From: Pseudomonadota bacterium | Lineage (GTDB): Bacteria > Desulfobacterota > Desulfovibrionia > Desulfovibrionales > Desulfovibrionaceae | Assembly (NCBI GenBank): GCA_023403845.1 | Contig: JAEYDL010000026.1 | Span: 79,166-143,165, forward strand | DNA: 64,000 bases | Reading direction: 5' to 3' | Shown here: positions 46,110 through 54,586 of the stretch, in pieces | Numbering within the stretch: position 1 is the stretch's first letter | How the letters are laid out: the number at the start of each line of letters is the position of its first letter | Notes under the pieces: generated by a model | Seen by the model: the letters and a program-made list of their open reading frames with translations, nothing else | Database searches by the model: none | Told to the model about the DNA's origin: nothing | Translations under genes and position numbers: made by a program

Positions 46110-46203
46110 CCCGTTTCGGCGGCGGAGGCATCTCCGCCGCCAGCCCATCTTTTGCTCGACCGGTCAGGCCGTTTCGGGTCGGCCGCTTACAGAGAGGCTC
46201 TCC

Positions 46204-46671
46204 ATGTACAAGGAACTTGCCACCTCCACGGGCATCATCCTCTTCTGCTGTGCCCTCATCGCACAGGCCATCAAACTTCCGAAGCCTCGCTTCGAGGCAC
46301 TGGGGCCGGCATTCCTGCCCGTTTGCGTGCTCAGTGTCATCATAGCACTCAGTCTGCTGCACATGCTGACCACATGGCTTGAACATCGGAAACAACGTCC
46401 CGCCGTCGACGGTAAAGTACAAAAGCAGGATCGAATCCTCACGATCGTGCTTCCCATTGTCGCCGTATGCTATTTCGCGGCATATACCCTGCTTATCGCC
46501 TTCACCGATATCCCTTACCTTGCGCTTACCTTTGTATTCATGCTGCTGGGCTCGTGGACTCTGGCCTTCTTCCGGCTCAAGACGCTGCCCGTGATAACCG
46601 CCGTTTCGGCCGGCATGACGGCTTTCATCTACGTCCTGTTCGGCATCGGTATGCAAACGATTTTTCCATAA
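46204..46671 (+). CDS. Tripartite tricarboxylate transporter small membrane subunit (TctB)
   Basis: 155 residues with four membrane segments, split by a hydrophilic loop (about 60-80). RFEALGPAFLPV near the N-terminus is the TctB hallmark (P-R-x-E-x-x-G-P). AGAGAGG precedes ATG 46204. Followed by tctA after 10 bases. Confidence 0.9.
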   Translation: MYKELATSTGIILFCCALIAQAIKLPKPRFEALGPAFLPVCVLSVIIALSLLHMLTTWLEHRKQRPAVDGKVQKQDRILTIVLPIVAVCYFAAYTLLIAFTDIPYLALTFVFMLLGSWTLAFFRLKTLPVITAVSAGMTAFIYVLFGIGMQTIFP

Positions 46672-46681
46672 GGAATGCGCC

Positions 46682-48199
46682 ATGGATCTTCTGCACAATA
46701 TTGCGCTTGGTTTCCTGCAGGTTTCCCAGCCGGAAGTCCTGCTCCTTACTGTCATCGGGACGGCCGTCGGCATTCTGGTAGGCGCGATTCCCGGACTTTC
46801 GGCCACCATGGCCGTGGCGGTTGGAGTTCCCATCACTTTCTCCATGGACACCATGCCCGGCCTCGCCCTGCTCATCTCTCTCTATGTGGGCGGACTGACC
46901 GGCGGCCTTATCTCGGCCATCCTCCTGAAAATTCCCGGCACCCCGGCTTCAATAGCCACTACATATGATGGTTACCCCATGGCGGCGCGCGGCGAACCCG
47001 GCAAGGCGCTCGGCTACGGCGTCGTGGCATCCTTCCTTGGCGGCGGATTCAGTTATCTCGTTCTCTTTACGGTCGCGCCCTTCGTAGCGGAGCAGGCCGT
47101 CAAGCTCGGCCCCTTCGAGATTTTCTCCATCGTCATGTGCGCGCTGGTCATGATTGCCGATACCTCGCAGGGTTCTCTGCTCAAGGCTCTCATAGCCGGA
47201 CTTTTCGGCATCGTCATCAGCATGATCGGGCCGGACCCCATTACCGGAACCCGGCGTCTTACCTTCGGCATCGCCGAACTGAGAGCAGGGTTTGCCGAAA
47301 CATCTGTCCTTATAGGACTCTTCGCCATCTCCCAGCTCCTTGCCGACATTCCTTCCGTCAAGGATGCGCTGCCAGACTTCAAGGTGAGCCAGCGACACAT
47401 CCTCCCGTCATTGAAAGATCTTCGCGAGTCACTCAGAAACATCATCCGTTCCGCCGCCATCGGAACGGCCATCGGCATCGTTCCCGGCGTAGGAGCGACA
47501 ACGGCCAGCATCATTGCCTATAATCAGGCCAAGAACGCATCAAAAACGCCGGAAAAATTCGGTACAGGCATCAAAGACGGCATCATCGCCTCGGAAACGG
47601 CCAACAATGCGGTTTCCGGCGGGGCCATGGTGCCTTTGCTGACCCTCGGCCTGCCCGGCTGTCCCGTCGCCGCCCTGTTGCTCAGCGGCCTCATCGTCAA
47701 GGACCTCACGCCCGGCCCGGCTCTGTTCTCCAGCAATCCCGAAGTGGTCTACGGTTTCTTTATTGCCTTTATTTTTGCAAACGTAGCCATGCTGCTCCTG
47801 ATGCTTACCCTGATCAAGCCCTTTGCCATGGTACTCAAGATTCCAAAATATTTGCTGATTCCGCCTATCCTCGCGCTATGCGCCATCGGAGCCTATATTT
47901 CGAACAACCGTATTCTGGACATCTGGGTACTGCTCGGTTTCGGTATTTTCGGATATCTGGCCGACAAGCGCGGATATCCCATGGGACCGCTCGTACTCGG
48001 CATTATCCTTGGACCAATTGCCGAACTCAATCTGAGACGCGGACTCACCGGATCCGGGGACAGTTTCATGCCTCTGTTCACCCGCCCAGTTTCCCTGATC
48101 TTTCTGCTGATCGCCGCCGTCATTCTGATTATGCCCTTCTACAAGACGTGGCGCGCGAGATCCCGGACCTCAATGACGTCCGTACAGGAAGACAAGTGA
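46682..48199 (+). CDS. Tripartite tricarboxylate transporter large membrane subunit (TctA)
   Basis: 505 residues, about twelve membrane segments; the transport pore. TctA signature VGAIPGLSATMAVAVGVPITF and GGLISAILLKIPGTPASIATTYDGYPMA in the first half, repeated as GIVPGVGATTASIIAYNQAK and NAVSGGAMVPLLTLGLPG in the second. It is closely similar to the TctA at 61891-63402. Ends the first transporter set. Confidence 0.94.
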   Translation: MDLLHNIALGFLQVSQPEVLLLTVIGTAVGILVGAIPGLSATMAVAVGVPITFSMDTMPGLALLISLYVGGLTGGLISAILLKIPGTPASIATTYDGYPMAARGEPGKALGYGVVASFLGGGFSYLVLFTVAPFVAEQAVKLGPFEIFSIVMCALVMIADTSQGSLLKALIAGLFGIVISMIGPDPITGTRRLTFGIAELRAGFAETSVLIGLFAISQLLADIPSVKDALPDFKVSQRHILPSLKDLRESLRNIIRSAAIGTAIGIVPGVGATTASIIAYNQAKNASKTPEKFGTGIKDGIIASETANNAVSGGAMVPLLTLGLPGCPVAALLLSGLIVKDLTPGPALFSSNPEVVYGFFIAFIFANVAMLLLMLTLIKPFAMVLKIPKYLLIPPILALCAIGAYISNNRILDIWVLLGFGIFGYLADKRGYPMGPLVLGIILGPIAELNLRRGLTGSGDSFMPLFTRPVSLIFLLIAAVILIMPFYKTWRARSRTSMTSVQEDK

Positions 48200-48500
48200 T
48201 GTCTCTGGTCCTTTCCATTCGCCCGAAGAGCCGGATCACGCGCAGCCGAAACTTCCCGCCATCCTGGTTCTGCCGCTCGGCTTGCTCAATGACAAATTAT
48301 GGATTGCCGATCCGCTTGCCTGTATGGAACCGGCGTTCGGTGTATCCCGATACGGCACTTTCGATGCAAAGAACTCTGTTTTCTGCCGCCGCATCCTCCG
48401 GCAACATTTTGGAACTATAGATGTAGATATATTAAATACAATAACTTGGCATACTGAAAAACTATTCGCAAATTTCCTTCTCATTTTTTCAAAATTTGGC
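48200..48500. other. Intergenic region between tctA and the aldolase gene, left part
   Basis: About the first 200 bases keep the GC content and codon rhythm of a coding sequence in one frame (ending near 48509, ...PAILVLPLGLLNDKLWIADP...) but no ATG/GTG start or ribosome site is seen, so it may be a gene remnant. After 48410 the sequence becomes AT-rich and holds the first copy of the GATGTAGATATATT repeat (48420-48433). Confidence 0.3.
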
Positions 48501-48535
48501 TTGACGTGATTTTTTAATTCAAATATATCTACATC
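48420..48535. repeat. 14-bp inverted repeat pair upstream of the aldolase gene
   Basis: GATGTAGATATATT at 48420-48433 is repeated exactly in opposite orientation at 48522-48535, 88 bases between the copies. The right copy abuts the 6-4-6 operator. Such spaced copies allow DNA looping by one regulator. Confidence 0.6.
48501..48529 (+). promoter_or_regulatory. Promoter of the DapA-family aldolase gene
   Basis: TTGACG (48501-48506), 17-base spacer, TATATC (48524-48529). The start of transcription would fall at about 48536, the first base of the operator that follows. Confidence 0.55.
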
Positions 48536-48551
48536 AGATGTTGTTACATCT
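48536..48551. promoter_or_regulatory. Operator AGATGT-TGTT-ACATCT
   Basis: Perfect inverted repeat of two 6-bp arms with a four-base spacer at the predicted transcription start. It matches the site at 43878-43893 in ten of the twelve arm and flanking positions when read on the opposite strand (TAGATGTA-R-CAACAT in both). The format suits a GntR- or MarR-type dimer. Confidence 0.65.
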
Positions 48552-48613
48552 AAATAAAATGCAACCGTTCCCGGACACCATCCACAACAGTTAAACCTGA
48601 AGGAGTTGTCGCC

Positions 48614-49522
48614 ATGTCCAAGAAAAATTTTAACGGAACCATGCCAGCCCTCATCTGCCCCTTTGACGAACGCGGCGAAGTCGACGTTCCCAAACTGGTG
48701 GATTTCGTAAAATGGCTGCTTCCCCAGGTGCACGGCTTCTACGTCAATGGTTCCTATGGCTCTGGTCCCATGCTGCGCATTGATCAGTTCAAGCTGGTCG
48801 CCGAAACCGTCATGAAGGTCTGCCAGGGCTCGGATGCCGCCATCCTCATGCACTGCGGTACGCCTTCCACCGACACCACCATCGAACTGGCCAAGCATGC
48901 CGCCAGCCTCGGCGTCGACGCCGTCGCTGCTCTGACCCCCTACTACTACCTGCACGGCCTCACTGGTCCCAAGCTGATTACCGATCACTTCAAGCGTATC
49001 ATCGACGCCGTAGGCAATGACGTTCCGGTATTCCTGTATAACAACCCCAAGTACACCAACTATTGCGTCACTCCTGAACAGATCGGCGAACTGGCCCGCT
49101 ACGGCCTCAAGGGCATGAAGGACTCCAGCACCAGCATCCAGCTCTGCTACGACGTCATCTCCGCCACCAAGGGACAGGACTTCACGTTCCTCGTCGGTTC
49201 CCAGACCATGTTGTACCCCTGCCTCGGCGCGGGCGGACAGGGCTGTGTCTCCGGCATGTCCAACCTGTTCCCCGGCCACATCAATGCCATCTTTGACGCT
49301 GCGGCTGCCGGCGACAACGCCAAGGCTGTCGCCCTCCAGCAGGAAGCCAACGAAGTACGTCATCTGACCGGTTCCGGCATCCCGATCGCCTTCTACCACA
49401 CCGCCCTGAAGTATCGCTGGGGTATCGATCTCGGTCTGCCGCGCCGTCCGCTGCAGCCCCTGTCTCCTGAAAAGGAAGCCATTGTTAAGGAAACCCTCGA
49501 CCGTTATCCCAACCTGAAGTAA
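48614..49522 (+). CDS. Dihydrodipicolinate synthase/N-acetylneuraminate lyase family aldolase
   Basis: Class I (Schiff-base) pyruvate aldolase or dehydratase of 302 residues. Catalytic lysine K169 in GLKGMKDSS and the tyrosine of FLYNNP (Y142) are present; the carboxylate-binding block GTTGE of DapA is replaced by GSYGSGP (46-52), so it is not the lysine-pathway DapA. Next to a KDG-kinase-like gene, cleavage of a 2-keto-3-deoxy acid to pyruvate and an aldehyde is the best inference. AAGGAG precedes the ATG; it has its own promoter and operator. Confidence 0.88.
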   Translation: MSKKNFNGTMPALICPFDERGEVDVPKLVDFVKWLLPQVHGFYVNGSYGSGPMLRIDQFKLVAETVMKVCQGSDAAILMHCGTPSTDTTIELAKHAASLGVDAVAALTPYYYLHGLTGPKLITDHFKRIIDAVGNDVPVFLYNNPKYTNYCVTPEQIGELARYGLKGMKDSSTSIQLCYDVISATKGQDFTFLVGSQTMLYPCLGAGGQGCVSGMSNLFPGHINAIFDAAAAGDNAKAVALQQEANEVRHLTGSGIPIAFYHTALKYRWGIDLGLPRRPLQPLSPEKEAIVKETLDRYPNLK

Positions 49523-49534
49523 ACGATCGTCAGC

Positions 49535-49562
49535 CGTACCCGGATCCTTGGATCCGGGTACG
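49535..49562 (+). terminator. Hairpin after the aldolase gene
   Basis: 13-bp complementary arms CGTACCCGGATCC / GGATCCGGGTACG with two bases between, 13 bases past the stop. No T tract follows; partial terminator or 3'-end stabiliser. Confidence 0.5.
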
Positions 49563-49654
49563 AATCCTCTCCGCCGAATCAGGCGAAAAACAGAAGGCAG
49601 AGGCATTCTTTCATCCCGCTCTCATGAAACTCATGCCAACAACAGGAAACAGCC

Positions 49655-50605
49655 ATGCCAAGTCTTGTTACCCTCGGAGAATTATGTGCGGTATTCGTGG
49701 CCAAGGACATAGGCCGGATGCGGTATTGTCGCGACTTCACGGTACGTCCCGGAGGTGCCGAAGCCACTGTCGCCGTCGGCGTTACCCGACTTGGCTTTGA
49801 TGCCGGCTGGATCAGCCTGCTTGGCAAGGATGAGATGGGGCATTACCTGCTCAGCCTTCTGCGAGGTGAAGGCGTGGATGTACGTTGTACCCGGATGCTC
49901 GCGGGCAAAAATACGTCCGTCTTCCTGCGCGAACGCCTCCCCGGCGGAAACGCCAGACACTATTACTACCGCAAGGATTCGGCCTTCACGGCCATTTCTC
50001 CGGACATGCTGGACGAGGACTACATTGCTTCGGCCCGTTACCTCCATTTGACGGGCATCACTCCCGCCCTGTCCGAATCTGCCGAGGCTACCATGTGGCG
50101 CGCCATTGAAATCGCCAAGGCGCATGGCGTCCAAATCATTTTCGACCCCAATGTCCGTCTGTCCATCTGGTCTCAGGAAAGAGCCCGCAATACGATTGAG
50201 CGATTTCTCTCTGCGGCGGACATCGTTCTCCCCGGACTCGAAGACCTGCAGATGCTTTACGGTCAAATCTCCCGGGAAGAAGCTCTGCTGCGTCTCAAGG
50301 ATATGGGGTGCAGCAACGTCATCATGAAAATCGGCGATCAGGAAGTACTTGTCTATGCCGACGGACATGCTGATTTCCTGCCCATCGACCACATTGCTTC
50401 TCCCGTGGATCTCATGGGCGCAGGAGACTCCTTCGCCGCCGGTTTCATTGCCGGCCTTCTGCGCGGGCAGAACCTTGTGGAATCCGCCCGGCTGGGGATG
50501 CTGGTAGCTCGTTGCGCCATTCAGATGCCCGGCAACATCGAATCGCTCCCCACATGGGAAGAAATTTCATCCATCTTGAACAAGGACGTCGTCTGGAACA
50601 GGTAA
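49655..50605 (+). CDS. PfkB-family sugar kinase, 2-keto-3-deoxygluconate kinase-like
   Basis: Ribokinase-fold kinase of 316 residues. RPGGAEATVAVGVTRLG (31-47), a YYRKDSAF substrate-lid segment (104-111), FDPNVRLSIW (163-172) and the anion-hole/catalytic GAGD (255-258, base D258) match the KDG kinase branch better than ribokinase or fructokinase. Would make 2-keto-3-deoxy-6-phosphogluconate or an analogue for the neighbouring aldolase. AGGAAAC precedes the ATG. Confidence 0.85.
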   Translation: MPSLVTLGELCAVFVAKDIGRMRYCRDFTVRPGGAEATVAVGVTRLGFDAGWISLLGKDEMGHYLLSLLRGEGVDVRCTRMLAGKNTSVFLRERLPGGNARHYYYRKDSAFTAISPDMLDEDYIASARYLHLTGITPALSESAEATMWRAIEIAKAHGVQIIFDPNVRLSIWSQERARNTIERFLSAADIVLPGLEDLQMLYGQISREEALLRLKDMGCSNVIMKIGDQEVLVYADGHADFLPIDHIASPVDLMGAGDSFAAGFIAGLLRGQNLVESARLGMLVARCAIQMPGNIESLPTWEEISSILNKDVVWNR

Positions 50606-50624
50606 CGTCCGCCGTCAAGACATC

Positions 50625-50663
50625 CAGCGGGAAAACGACGGGGAAGGGGAAGGATTCCCGCTG
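50625..50663 (+). other. Hairpin between kinase and dehydrogenase genes
   Basis: 9-bp stem CAGCGGGAA / TTCCCGCTG with a 21-base purine-rich loop. Possible processing site within the operon. Confidence 0.4.
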
Positions 50664-50717
50664 AAAGGCAAACAGCATCGAAAAGGCTTGAACCTATTTT
50701 CCAAGGAGCCGCAAATC

Positions 50718-51656
50718 ATGAAGGTGCTCGTCATAGGCAACGTCCGAGAAGAAGGGCTGAATATCCTGAGAGAATTCGCTGAAGTGGTTACGCTTCCCGA
50801 GCCGACTACCAGCGAAGACATCATCCGGCACATTGCCGATTCCGATGCCATTTTGCACAAGATCGGCATTCTTGGTCCCACGGAATTGCAGCACCAAACA
50901 AAGCTGCGCCTTATCGCCCGGCACGGCGTCGGCCTCGACTATCTTGATCTGGACGCCATCCGCCAACTCGGCATCCCCGTTTCCATCACCAACACGGCCA
51001 ATTCCAACTCCGTCGCCGAAGCGACACTCGGACTCATGCTGAACGCTCTGCGCCGGTTTTCACAGGGGGAAGCCATGCTCAAACGCGATCGCATCTGGGC
51101 ACGTGAACGGCTTATGGGCCGGGAACTCAAGCACCAGACAGTCGGTCTCGTCGGGTATGGACGCATCGGCGATATCGTGGGCCGGCTGCTCGATGGCTTC
51201 GGAGCCGAAGTGCTGGTATATGACGTCAATCCCGCCGCGGCCCAGACGGCCGGGCGAACCGTCGTTTCCTTTGACGAACTCCTGCAGCGTTCGGATATTA
51301 TTTCCCTGCACTGCCCTCTCTCCAGTTCCACCAGAGGCATGATCAACGCCGAAGTCATCGCACAGATGAAGCCCGGAGTGATTCTCGTGAATACAGCCAG
51401 GGGCGCGCTCATCGACAAGGATGCTCTGGCCGATGCTCTGCGCAGCGGTCAGATCGCCGGAATCGCTACGGACTCCTTCGATCATGAACCCCCGGATTTC
51501 GACGACGCCATTTTCAGCTTCGACAACGCACTGACGACGCCCCATCTCGCCGCCATGACCCTTGACGCGCAGATCGCCATGGCCACGACCGCCGCTAAAG
51601 AAATCCGGCGCGTGCTTGTGGACAATCTGCCGCCGTCGAACAACGTCTGTGCATGA
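50718..51656 (+). CDS. 2-hydroxyacid dehydrogenase, phosphoglycerate-dehydrogenase-like (second of three)
   Basis: 312 residues. Rossmann motif GYGRIG near 144, catalytic arginine in NTARGALI, glutamate in TDSFDHEPP and histidine in TPHLAAMT all present. Closest in pattern to PGDH/hydroxypyruvate-reductase-like enzymes. The frame opens at a TTG (50688), but AAGGAG at 50703-50708 fixes ATG 50718. It may reduce a 2-oxoacid intermediate of the pathway. Confidence 0.87.
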   Translation: MKVLVIGNVREEGLNILREFAEVVTLPEPTTSEDIIRHIADSDAILHKIGILGPTELQHQTKLRLIARHGVGLDYLDLDAIRQLGIPVSITNTANSNSVAEATLGLMLNALRRFSQGEAMLKRDRIWARERLMGRELKHQTVGLVGYGRIGDIVGRLLDGFGAEVLVYDVNPAAAQTAGRTVVSFDELLQRSDIISLHCPLSSSTRGMINAEVIAQMKPGVILVNTARGALIDKDALADALRSGQIAGIATDSFDHEPPDFDDAIFSFDNALTTPHLAAMTLDAQIAMATTAAKEIRRVLVDNLPPSNNVCA

Positions 51657-51683
51657 TTCCTGACCATCAGGTTCCAGTTTCAG

Positions 51684-51708
51684 GCCGCGCGGTCCCGTAC
51701 CGCGCGGC
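51684..51708 (+). other. GC-rich hairpin between dehydrogenase and MmgE/PrpD genes
   Basis: 9-bp stem GCCGCGCGG / CCGCGCGGC, loop TCCCGTA, 26 bases before the next start. No T tract. Confidence 0.5.
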
Positions 51709-51734
51709 GCGCAAGCCATAAAGGAGAGGACGTC

Positions 51735-53132
51735 ATGCCTTCGCGCGCTTCCGACCAGCTCAGTTATTCGGAACATCTGGTTGCTCATCTGGAGCGGTTC
51801 CGGACCATGCCGCTTTCGGATACGATTCTGGAAAAGGTCCGCATGTGCCTCCTTGACCATCTGGCGGCCGTATTCAGCGCTGCGGGAAGTCCCGTAGCCG
51901 CTGTGGGAAGCCGACTTGTGGCTTCGTTCGGCACTGGTCCCTGTACTCTGATCGGAACGCCCCACACGAGCAGCATCATGGGAGCGGCCTTCTATAACGG
52001 ACTCGTCGCCACTTCGGAAGATCTGGACGATGCGCATCGTTACGCCTCCGGTCTGCATATGAGTGCCACCACGTTCCCGGCGCTGTTCGCGCTCGTGGAT
52101 CGCGATGAAAAAATTCCCGTAAATGGCGAGCGTCTGATTCAAGCCATTCTTTCAGGGTATGAAGTCTCTTCACGCATTGTACGCGCTGCGGATGCGGGTA
52201 TCCGTGAACGCGGCTATCACTCTACCGGAGCGGCGGGTATTTTCGGAGCCTGTGCCGGAGCGGGCGTCCTGCTCGGACTTTCAACGAAATCCCTTGTCAA
52301 TGCACTGGGCATCGCGGCATCGGGCGGGGGAGGACTGTTCGCCTTCCTGCATGAAGGCTCTTCGGTACGGCATGCTCATGGCGCGTGGGCCTCAGCCAAC
52401 GGTCTCGGAGCAGCCCTGCTCGCCGAGGCGGGCATGACCGGTCCCCGTCTTGCCCTTGAAGGATACGGAGAAGGAAAGGACGGCTGGCTGCATGCCTATG
52501 CCGGACACTGGGACGAGTCCTTCATTCTGGAAGCATCCGACAGGCCGGAACTCATGAACGCCTACCACAAGATGCACGCAACCTGCGGTCATGCCGCCCC
52601 CGGCATAACCGCCCTTCAGCAGTTGCGCGAACGTGTTCTGCCCCGGACGAACGAGCTGGTATCCATCGTGATCAAGGGGTACAACGCTTCAGCTGCATTG
52701 AATAATCCTGATCCCAAGACCATCTCCGAAGCCAAGTTTTCCCTGCCATTCATCACGGGCGTCATTCTGCGTCACGGCCGGGCCACTTTGCAGGAAATGG
52801 TCCCAGCAACCCTCGACGATCCTGAAGTGCGCCGCATCGCCTCTCTGGTACGGGTGGAGGAGGATCCGGGCATTGCTGCGGCATTTCCCAAATTGCGCGC
52901 CTGCGAAGTCGTCGTCTCCTTTGCCAATGGAGATACTCTCAACCAGCGTGTGGACGCGCCTCTCGGCATGCCGGAAAATCCCGTTTCCCTCGAAGTCATC
53001 GAAAACAAATTCCGGGATGCGACGGACGGCGTTCTTCCGCCTGAACGCAGGGATCAAGTGCTTGCCCTTGTGCGTCAACTGGAATCCCTTGATTCGGCGC
53101 GGACGCTGACTCGGTTGCTGCGTACCGCCTGA
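51735..53132 (+). CDS. MmgE/PrpD family protein
   Basis: 465 residues of the family that includes 2-methylcitrate dehydratase, cis-aconitate decarboxylase and iminodisuccinate epimerase. Visible: LDHLAAVFSAAGSP near 35, NGLVATSEDLDDAHRYASGLHMSAT (catalytic region), HGAWASANGLGAALLAEAGMTGP and KMHATCGHAAPGITAL. In this setting a dehydratase or epimerase acting on a hydroxycarboxylate is the likely role. AAGGAGAGG precedes the ATG. Confidence 0.88.
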   Translation: MPSRASDQLSYSEHLVAHLERFRTMPLSDTILEKVRMCLLDHLAAVFSAAGSPVAAVGSRLVASFGTGPCTLIGTPHTSSIMGAAFYNGLVATSEDLDDAHRYASGLHMSATTFPALFALVDRDEKIPVNGERLIQAILSGYEVSSRIVRAADAGIRERGYHSTGAAGIFGACAGAGVLLGLSTKSLVNALGIAASGGGGLFAFLHEGSSVRHAHGAWASANGLGAALLAEAGMTGPRLALEGYGEGKDGWLHAYAGHWDESFILEASDRPELMNAYHKMHATCGHAAPGITALQQLRERVLPRTNELVSIVIKGYNASAALNNPDPKTISEAKFSLPFITGVILRHGRATLQEMVPATLDDPEVRRIASLVRVEEDPGIAAAFPKLRACEVVVSFANGDTLNQRVDAPLGMPENPVSLEVIENKFRDATDGVLPPERRDQVLALVRQLESLDSARTLTRLLRTA

Positions 53133-53170
53133 CTCCGTTCAATACGGCCATTTTTTCCACAACACCCCTC

Positions 53171-53226
53171 CGGCAGGACTGGGCGTCCGCAGGTGGTTCT
53201 CCTGCCGTGCACCTGCATTGACGCCC
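53171..53226 (+). promoter_or_regulatory. Two mutually exclusive hairpins before the HAD gene
   Basis: Structure A pairs CGGCAGGA (53171-53178) with TCCTGCCG (53200-53207). Structure B pairs GGGCGTC (53181-53187) with GACGCCC (53220-53226) and GCAGGTG (53189-53195) with CACCTGC (53210-53216). The right arm of A is the loop of B, so they compete or form a pseudoknot. Possible attenuator. Confidence 0.4.
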
Positions 53227-53274
53227 TTCCTGCGACTTCCCTTGCCAGGAGAATCTCTCTGAAGAGAACGTCAT

Positions 53275-53922
53275 ATGAAGCTGAAACTTCTCGTATTTGA
53301 CTGTGACGGCGTCATTCTGGACAGCGCCGGCGTCAAGGTGGATGCCTTTGCCGCCACAGGCTCCCTGTTCGACGCGGATGTGGCCGACTGGCTCCTTTCG
53401 GCGCACAAGGCCTCCCCCGGACTCAGCCGCCATGTTCTGTTCGATCGCTTGTACCGGATCTGGTACGGGCGGGACATTCTGGAATCCGAACGCAGCCTGT
53501 TGAACAAGGTTTTCCGCTCGTCGTGCCGTGAACGTCTGCTCCAGGCTCCTCCAATACCGGGCGCACTGGAAACCATAGCCAAATGGCGCGACCGCGTCCC
53601 AGTCCATGTATGTTCCGGCTCACCTCAAGAAGATCTTGATGAACTGTTCGCCGCGCGGGATCTTTCCAGCCTGTTCGCGGGCGTTCACGGCTCCCCTCCC
53701 GGAAAGACCGAACTGCTTGCTTCCATCGTGCGGGATGTCGGCGTTCTGCCGGAGGAAACCGTTATGGTCGGCGACAGCATTACGGATCTCGAAGCTGCCC
53801 GCTGCGTGAAAACTCATTTCTACGGCTGCGGAGAACATATGGCAGATCAGACCCGGTTCTGGAGCAGGGACCTCTCAAATCTTGACGCCTGGCTCTGCGA
53901 ACAGACCTCAACCCACTGCTGA
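53275..53922 (+). CDS. HAD-superfamily phosphatase (subfamily IA)
   Basis: 215 residues. Motif I FDCDGVILDSAG (D8/D10 pair), motif II VHVCSGSP, motif III lysine in PPGKTELL, motif IV VGDSITDLEAA. Similar to phosphoglycolate phosphatase-like enzymes; the natural substrate is unknown. In this island it may dephosphorylate a dead-end sugar-acid phosphate. Overlapped downstream spacing of 13 bases to the GAF gene suggests cotranscription. Confidence 0.88.
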   Translation: MKLKLLVFDCDGVILDSAGVKVDAFAATGSLFDADVADWLLSAHKASPGLSRHVLFDRLYRIWYGRDILESERSLLNKVFRSSCRERLLQAPPIPGALETIAKWRDRVPVHVCSGSPQEDLDELFAARDLSSLFAGVHGSPPGKTELLASIVRDVGVLPEETVMVGDSITDLEAARCVKTHFYGCGEHMADQTRFWSRDLSNLDAWLCEQTSTHC

Positions 53923-53935
53923 TACGAGGCATACC

Positions 53936-54490
53936 ATGAGCATCAATTACTTTCATGCGATTCTGGAACTGGCTACCACCGTCAACTCCTGCCTCAATCC
54001 CGGCGAAGTGCTACAACGGATTACAGAACAGACTGCCAAAAGCATGAACTGCCACGCATCCACCCTGCGCCTGCTCGACAATACAGGCAAAATTCTGCTG
54101 GCCAGCGCCGCCTACGGACTCTCTGCGGGCTACATGCGCAAGGGGCCCGTTGAGATTACGAAGAGCGGTCTGGACGGTGAGGTTCTTTCGGGCAAGATCA
54201 TTCACCTGCGCGACGCCGCCAGTGACGGACGCTTTCAGTATCCAGACAGCGCAAAGGCTGAAGGACTCGTTTCAGTACTCTCCGCCCCTCTCATGGTTGA
54301 CGGCAAGGCCATCGGCATTCTGCGCGTCTACTCCGGTGAAGAACGGGACTTCACCCCCGATGAATACGACTTCATGCGCGGTGCAGCCAGCATTTCCGCC
54401 ATCGCCATTGAAAATGCCCGGATGCATGAAGCCACGCGCAAGAACTATGAACTGCTGACATCCTACAACTATCAGGTGTTTGACGAATAA
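53936..54490 (+). CDS. Stand-alone GAF domain protein
   Basis: 184 residues covering one GAF domain (about 15-165): STLRLLDNTGKILLASAAYGLS, GEVLSGKIIHLRDAASDGRF, VLSAPLMVDGKAIGILRVYSGEERDFTPDEYDFMRGAASISAIAIENARMHE. No output domain is attached. It may sense a small ligand or redox state. ATG 53936 follows ACGAGGC; the frame extends back into the HAD gene. Unusual as a neighbour of GAPDH. Confidence 0.85.
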   Translation: MSINYFHAILELATTVNSCLNPGEVLQRITEQTAKSMNCHASTLRLLDNTGKILLASAAYGLSAGYMRKGPVEITKSGLDGEVLSGKIIHLRDAASDGRFQYPDSAKAEGLVSVLSAPLMVDGKAIGILRVYSGEERDFTPDEYDFMRGAASISAIAIENARMHEATRKNYELLTSYNYQVFDE

Positions 54491-54586
54491 AGACCGGGGT
54501 CCGGCGGCATGGCCGAACAGTTCCGTCGTCTCCGGGCAATGCGCATCCCCCGCAAGGAAAATCACAATAGTACAAGGAAGACATCC

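Noticed and set aside
48236..49606. 456-codon minus-strand frame over the aldolase gene
   Set aside because: Composition is low quality and it is fully antisense to a gene with clear active-site residues and ribosome site.
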